The notes below the pieces were generated by a model. The model was not told the DNA's origin. It ran no database searches and was given only the letters and a program-made list of their open reading frames with translations. A stretch of 29,201 bases of DNA from the IMG/VR virus record IMGVR_UViG_3300042462_000039, positions 1 to 29,201 of that record. One strand, written 5' to 3'. Numbering within the stretch: position 1 is the stretch's first letter; every line of letters begins with the position of its first letter. The translations under genes and the position numbers were made by a program. The stretch comes from a virus. Positions 27,801-29,201 of the stretch are shown one piece after another.

Positions 27801-28029
27801 CCGTTCCATTTGCTAAAGTAGGAGTATTAGTAGCTGCGTTCCAAGTACCTAGAAACTCCATAACACTATTAGGAAGCTGACTAACTAATATTTTGCCACT
27901 AGAATCTAATTGCGGAATACCATTAGCAGTATTTATAGGAAGTGAACTTAACACCCCTGTTGTACCTGTTATTACACCATTTAATCCCCTTACCCTTGCT
28001 CCGCCAGTTATATCCAGTTGATTTGACAT
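24802..28029 (-). CDS. Long tail fibre / receptor-binding protein
   Basis: A 1075-residue Gly/Thr/Ser/Asn-rich fibre. The N-terminal part (SNQLDITGGARVRGLNGVI, DSSGKILVSQLPNSVMEFLG, GDYVVYSGSTWERSGGAVG) resembles attachment regions with repeated short strands. The middle and end contain fibre repeats: YRIDVSGSVNVTG, KLQVNGNAAIG, VLIGTTTDSGYKLDVNG, NVGIGTSSPSVLLHL and ERMRITSGGNLLVGTTTDNG. There is no S74 intramolecular chaperone domain; it ends in a beta-rich HFIKNSSGIAVTIAAHSGG region. It should bind host surface structures. Repeats at DNA level could allow recombination-driven variation. Confidence 0.85.
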   Translation of the reverse strand: MSNQLDITGGARVRGLNGVITGTTGVLSSLPINTANGIPQLDSSGKILVSQLPNSVMEFLGTWNAATNTPTLANGTGNAGDVYLCNVAGTVNFGAGPIAFIVGDYVVYSGSTWERSGGAVGTVTSVGLTESGDSLTITGSPVTTSGTINIGFNGTNLQYVNGAGNLTTFPILTGFVPYTGATANVDLGTFNLTADVITGATGSFASNGGSDTFAINHSSGSGIALNITKGGAGEGLYINKTSGSGNAATIIGTLNATTLVKSGGTSSQFLKADGTVDSTAYQSALTLTTTGTSGASTLIGATLNVPTYTLAGLGGVPTSRTITINGTTYDLSADRTWTINSMVYPSAGIAVSTGTAWGTSLVDNSANWDTAYTLRITSATAPLSISSNVISIAQATTTTSGYLSSTDWNTFNSKMQGGGLTAGKVPFAVGSSSLGDTNLNYNGGNFGFATAASTYRIDVSGSVNVTGNYYVNGVAITTGGVTGTGTTNYLPKFTAASTIGNSNITDSGTLITLGSNSVVSGTANIQDTLTVTTGTTKGINFAGTKFVEPTNAAAYTQVLIQPNSGNKDAVFQFAPSGTNTTSVMEFYGGSNTGLTTNRFIFKNNNGVLQIGGDGAALPIIFIASNLEKIRINASGDLGLNTTTIGSKLQVNGNAAIGYSASTAAPTNGLAVSGNVLIGTTTDSGYKLDVNGTGRFGSDNSNGDLTIISNSTPFLIRGRSPYSAAGLILTWAISPNTGIMCAPTLGFNTNATLGSTVGTRALTLSSTGAATFSSSVGVSGASSGYSKLDIAGNGGSIAAFASIQFYDNNSGGSRNFAWSNGGGGNTTDLIGKFVLSASTAQGTNALIGNALMTITGSGNVGIGTSSPSVLLHLAKASAANQLWLQSTTGTNAAYMNFINSGGNNYFGVDNSSGTGLFATGGAAYGFSMVTESAYPLLFGTNNTERMRITSGGNLLVGTTTDNGYKLDVNGITKTNALALGNTTFTSSTTMTSSFYFWEFTGAAGQTLTMYSSTGNNNTHFIKNSSGIAVTIAAHSGGVIMGLSSGSGSTSISLGAYKTIQLISRGGSAWYIMYQNV
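25131..25166 (-). repeat. Fibre repeat unit, copy A
   Basis: A 36-bp stretch encoding VGTTTDNGYKLDV; it aligns without gaps to 25965-26000, sharing the CATCTAG and GTTGTAGTTCCTA blocks (plus-strand reading). A more diverged relative lies near 26075-26105. Confidence 0.6.
25965..26000 (-). repeat. Fibre repeat unit, copy B
   Basis: Second copy of the 36-bp unit, encoding IGTTTDSGYKLDV, 834 bp from copy A. Recombination between copies would delete or duplicate an in-frame fibre segment, since 834 is a multiple of 3. Confidence 0.6.
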
Positions 28030-28041
28030 CTATATAATATT

Positions 28042-28581
28042 TTAAACGTATCTTAAATTTGTTCTATTTGGATTTTGTCCTATCATCATTGAATTCAATG
28101 TACCCTTTTTAATCCCAATAGAATCTGCCGCTTCTTGTAATCCGTTATAAAAAATGCCAGTTAAATCGTTTAAAATTAACTTTCTTTTCTTTAAACCACC
28201 TTTTATGCCATTTTCTTTACCTACTCTTTTACCTGTTTGTCTTACTGCATCTCTTTGTTTTTGACTATTATAACTAAATCCATTTTTATATGAATGCAAT
28301 TGATTTTCTGAATCAGTAGCCCATTCTAAATTTAATAAACAATTATCGTTTTTAATACCATTTAAATGATTTACTGTTCTTTTATTTTCTTTATTATCTA
28401 AATACGCTTCAGCTACTAATCTATGAATTAATAAATGCTTATTACCATTATTATTAAATAATTGAACTTGTTGATAACCATTAGCTACACTATGTGGCTT
28501 TAACCATTTCATAGTATAAAGACTAAATACTTTACCTGTAAGAGTAATTAAATAATTAGGATAATTTGTTATTTGTCTCAT
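28042..28581 (-). CDS. Free-standing HNH homing endonuclease (NUMOD4-HNH-NUMOD1)
   Basis: A 179-residue protein. Residues 1-30 form a NUMOD4-like lead (YPNYLITLTGKVFSL, WLKPHSVANGY). The HNH_3 nuclease spans ~50-95: HLLIHRLVAEAYLDN (His53, Arg54), TVNHLNGIKNDNCLLNLEW (Asn71, His72, Asn80) and ATDSENQLHSY. A C-terminal NUMOD1 HTH (GIFYNGLQEAADSIGIKKGT) at about 142-160 binds DNA. It lies between two tail genes in the same orientation, the usual place for a mobile gene inserted between structural genes. Clearly AT-rich. Confidence 0.88.
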   Translation of the reverse strand: MRQITNYPNYLITLTGKVFSLYTMKWLKPHSVANGYQQVQLFNNNGNKHLLIHRLVAEAYLDNKENKRTVNHLNGIKNDNCLLNLEWATDSENQLHSYKNGFSYNSQKQRDAVRQTGKRVGKENGIKGGLKKRKLILNDLTGIFYNGLQEAADSIGIKKGTLNSMMIGQNPNRTNLRYV

Positions 28582-28586
28582 AGTTT

Positions 28587-29201
28587 TTAATTAAAAAGCC
28601 CTCTAATAAATTCGTCTGATTCTAAAACCCTGCCAAATGTTAACGTACCCGTTGCCTTATTCCATTTAACCTGATTATCTACTGGCGTTCCTGTTGTTAG
28701 TATTTCTCTTACATCAATACCACCACGTGAAACATAAAGAATGTCATTACCGATTAAATCAGTCCAAACCTTTGTAGTTTCTCCACCTGCTGCAGTAAAT
28801 TGTTTCATTATTGTCGCACCACCTGTTATTACTGTGCCGCTAGGGTCTATTGTAGCCCCTGAAGTACCGAACGCACCTGTACCCTGTAAAGTAACTGAAT
28901 AGGTCGCAATATCCTTATAAGGGGCATTTATGTCTAAACTAGTTAGGTTACAGTTACCGCTAATTATTACTAACCCGTCTACTCCGTTATCTATTACGAA
29001 TTTTACTAGAATTGTAGTCCTAGTTTGTTGTTGGTTTAAAAGGAATAAATAACCATACCCTGATAAGGTAATTAAACCGTTACAAGATATCCCCCAAGAA
29101 GCTATATCGTTCTTATATTCTCTATACCATGCCGAAGTTTGACTAGTTACTTCTTTTTGATCAACTGAAACATTAAAGCTACAATCTGTTGAACACGAAA
29201 A
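28587..29201 (-). CDS. Second tail-tube-like tail protein, C-terminal part (continues from 1..214)
   Basis: This is the remainder of the 233-residue protein that starts at 214. The frame is open to the window end at 29201, which equals base 127. Residues up to about 160 complete the tube-like beta domain. The last 73 residues, from an internal methionine at 28808, form a separate Gly/Thr-rich segment (VSRGGIDVREI, TGTLTFGR, ending EFIRGLFN). Called in isolation, that segment would wrongly look like a 73-aa gene. The gene is followed after 5 nt by a homing endonuclease and then the tail fibre, so it belongs to the distal tail. Length and the extra C-terminal domain distinguish it from the 146-aa tube protein at 4767-5207. 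Confidence 0.75.
   Translation of the reverse strand, partial: FSCSTDCSFNVSVDQKEVTSQTSAWYREYKNDIASWGISCNGLITLSGYGYLFLLNQQQTRTTILVKFVIDNGVDGLVIISGNCNLTSLDINAPYKDIATYSVTLQGTGAFGTSGATIDPSGTVITGGATIMKQFTAAGGETTKVWTDLIGNDILYVSRGGIDVREILTTGTPVDNQVKWNKATGTLTFGRVLESDEFIRGLFN
29075..29201. repeat. Terminal direct repeat (circular junction overlap), right copy
   Basis: Exact second copy of bases 1-127; see the left copy. It should be counted once when the genome is circularised. Confidence 0.95.

Noticed and set aside
1-29201. Integrase, tRNA genes, CRISPR arrays and insertion sequences
   Set aside because: None seen on either strand: no tyrosine or serine recombinase motifs, no cloverleaf with acceptor CCA context noticed, no regularly spaced repeats and no transposase.
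29075-29201. Biological terminal redundancy of virion DNA
   Set aside because: The exact 127-bp length at both contig ends fits an assembly k-mer overlap, and the repeat lies in the middle of a tail gene with no special features.

Overview
The window is a complete, circular, low-GC tailed-phage genome opened inside a gene. Bases 1-127 are repeated exactly at 29075-29201, so the unique circle is 29,074 bp. Gene content is that of a siphovirus: HK97-type head, tape measure, tail assembly chaperones and long tail fibre. The host is most likely a member of the Bacteroidota, probably Flavobacteriia-like. Reasons: strong AT richness, no convincing Shine-Dalgarno sites, repeated TAnnTTTG -7 boxes just upstream of starts, DUF5681-type terminase small subunit, and a fibre built from 'GIGT..P' and 'KLDVNG' units. 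No integrase, DNA polymerase, helicase, tRNA or CRISPR array was seen.

Almost everything is on the minus strand and should be read from about 19.9 kb downwards, through the junction (1 -> 29074) to about 21.1 kb. The exception is one plus-strand gene (20286-20987) for a GIY-YIG/helix-turn-helix protein. It is divergent from the early operon across a 384-bp control region with a 28-bp palindrome, a second inverted repeat and GTTAAA iterons. Early/replication block (19.9-14.2 kb): small ORFs, a DnaA domain IV-like protein, Bet/RecT annealing protein, small acidic proteins, an SSB-like protein with a DLDDLF tail, a winged-helix replisome organizer, a DUF6633-like protein, several tiny ORFs and NinG. 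Then comes a DNA-modification cassette (14.5-12.9 kb): a 40-aa basic protein, a zinc ribbon, a ParB/Srx protein and a Mom-like modification enzyme. Packaging/head block (12.9-7.0 kb): TerS, TerL, portal, MuF-like protein, U35 protease, major capsid protein and an intrinsic terminator. Neck/tail block (6.9 kb to 1, continuing at 29.1-24.4 kb): adaptor, head closure, gp10-like, tail terminator, tail tube, G/GT chaperones joined by a -1 frameshift, tape measure, hub, a second tube-like tail protein spanning the junction, an HNH homing endonuclease and the tail fibre. Lysis block (24.4-22.4 kb): several small membrane proteins, a spanin-like candidate and a lysozyme. The end of the operon (22.4-21.2 kb) encodes a DEDDy exonuclease with zinc ribbon, a small protein and a metallopeptidase, followed by two tandem terminators.

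The genes are tightly coupled, with many TAATG and ATGA stop/start overlaps. These overlaps reveal several genes of 27-58 codons that a simple length cutoff misses and decide several start codons. The phage appears to rely on the host replisome, recruited by its DnaA-like and organizer proteins, and may modify its DNA with Mom.
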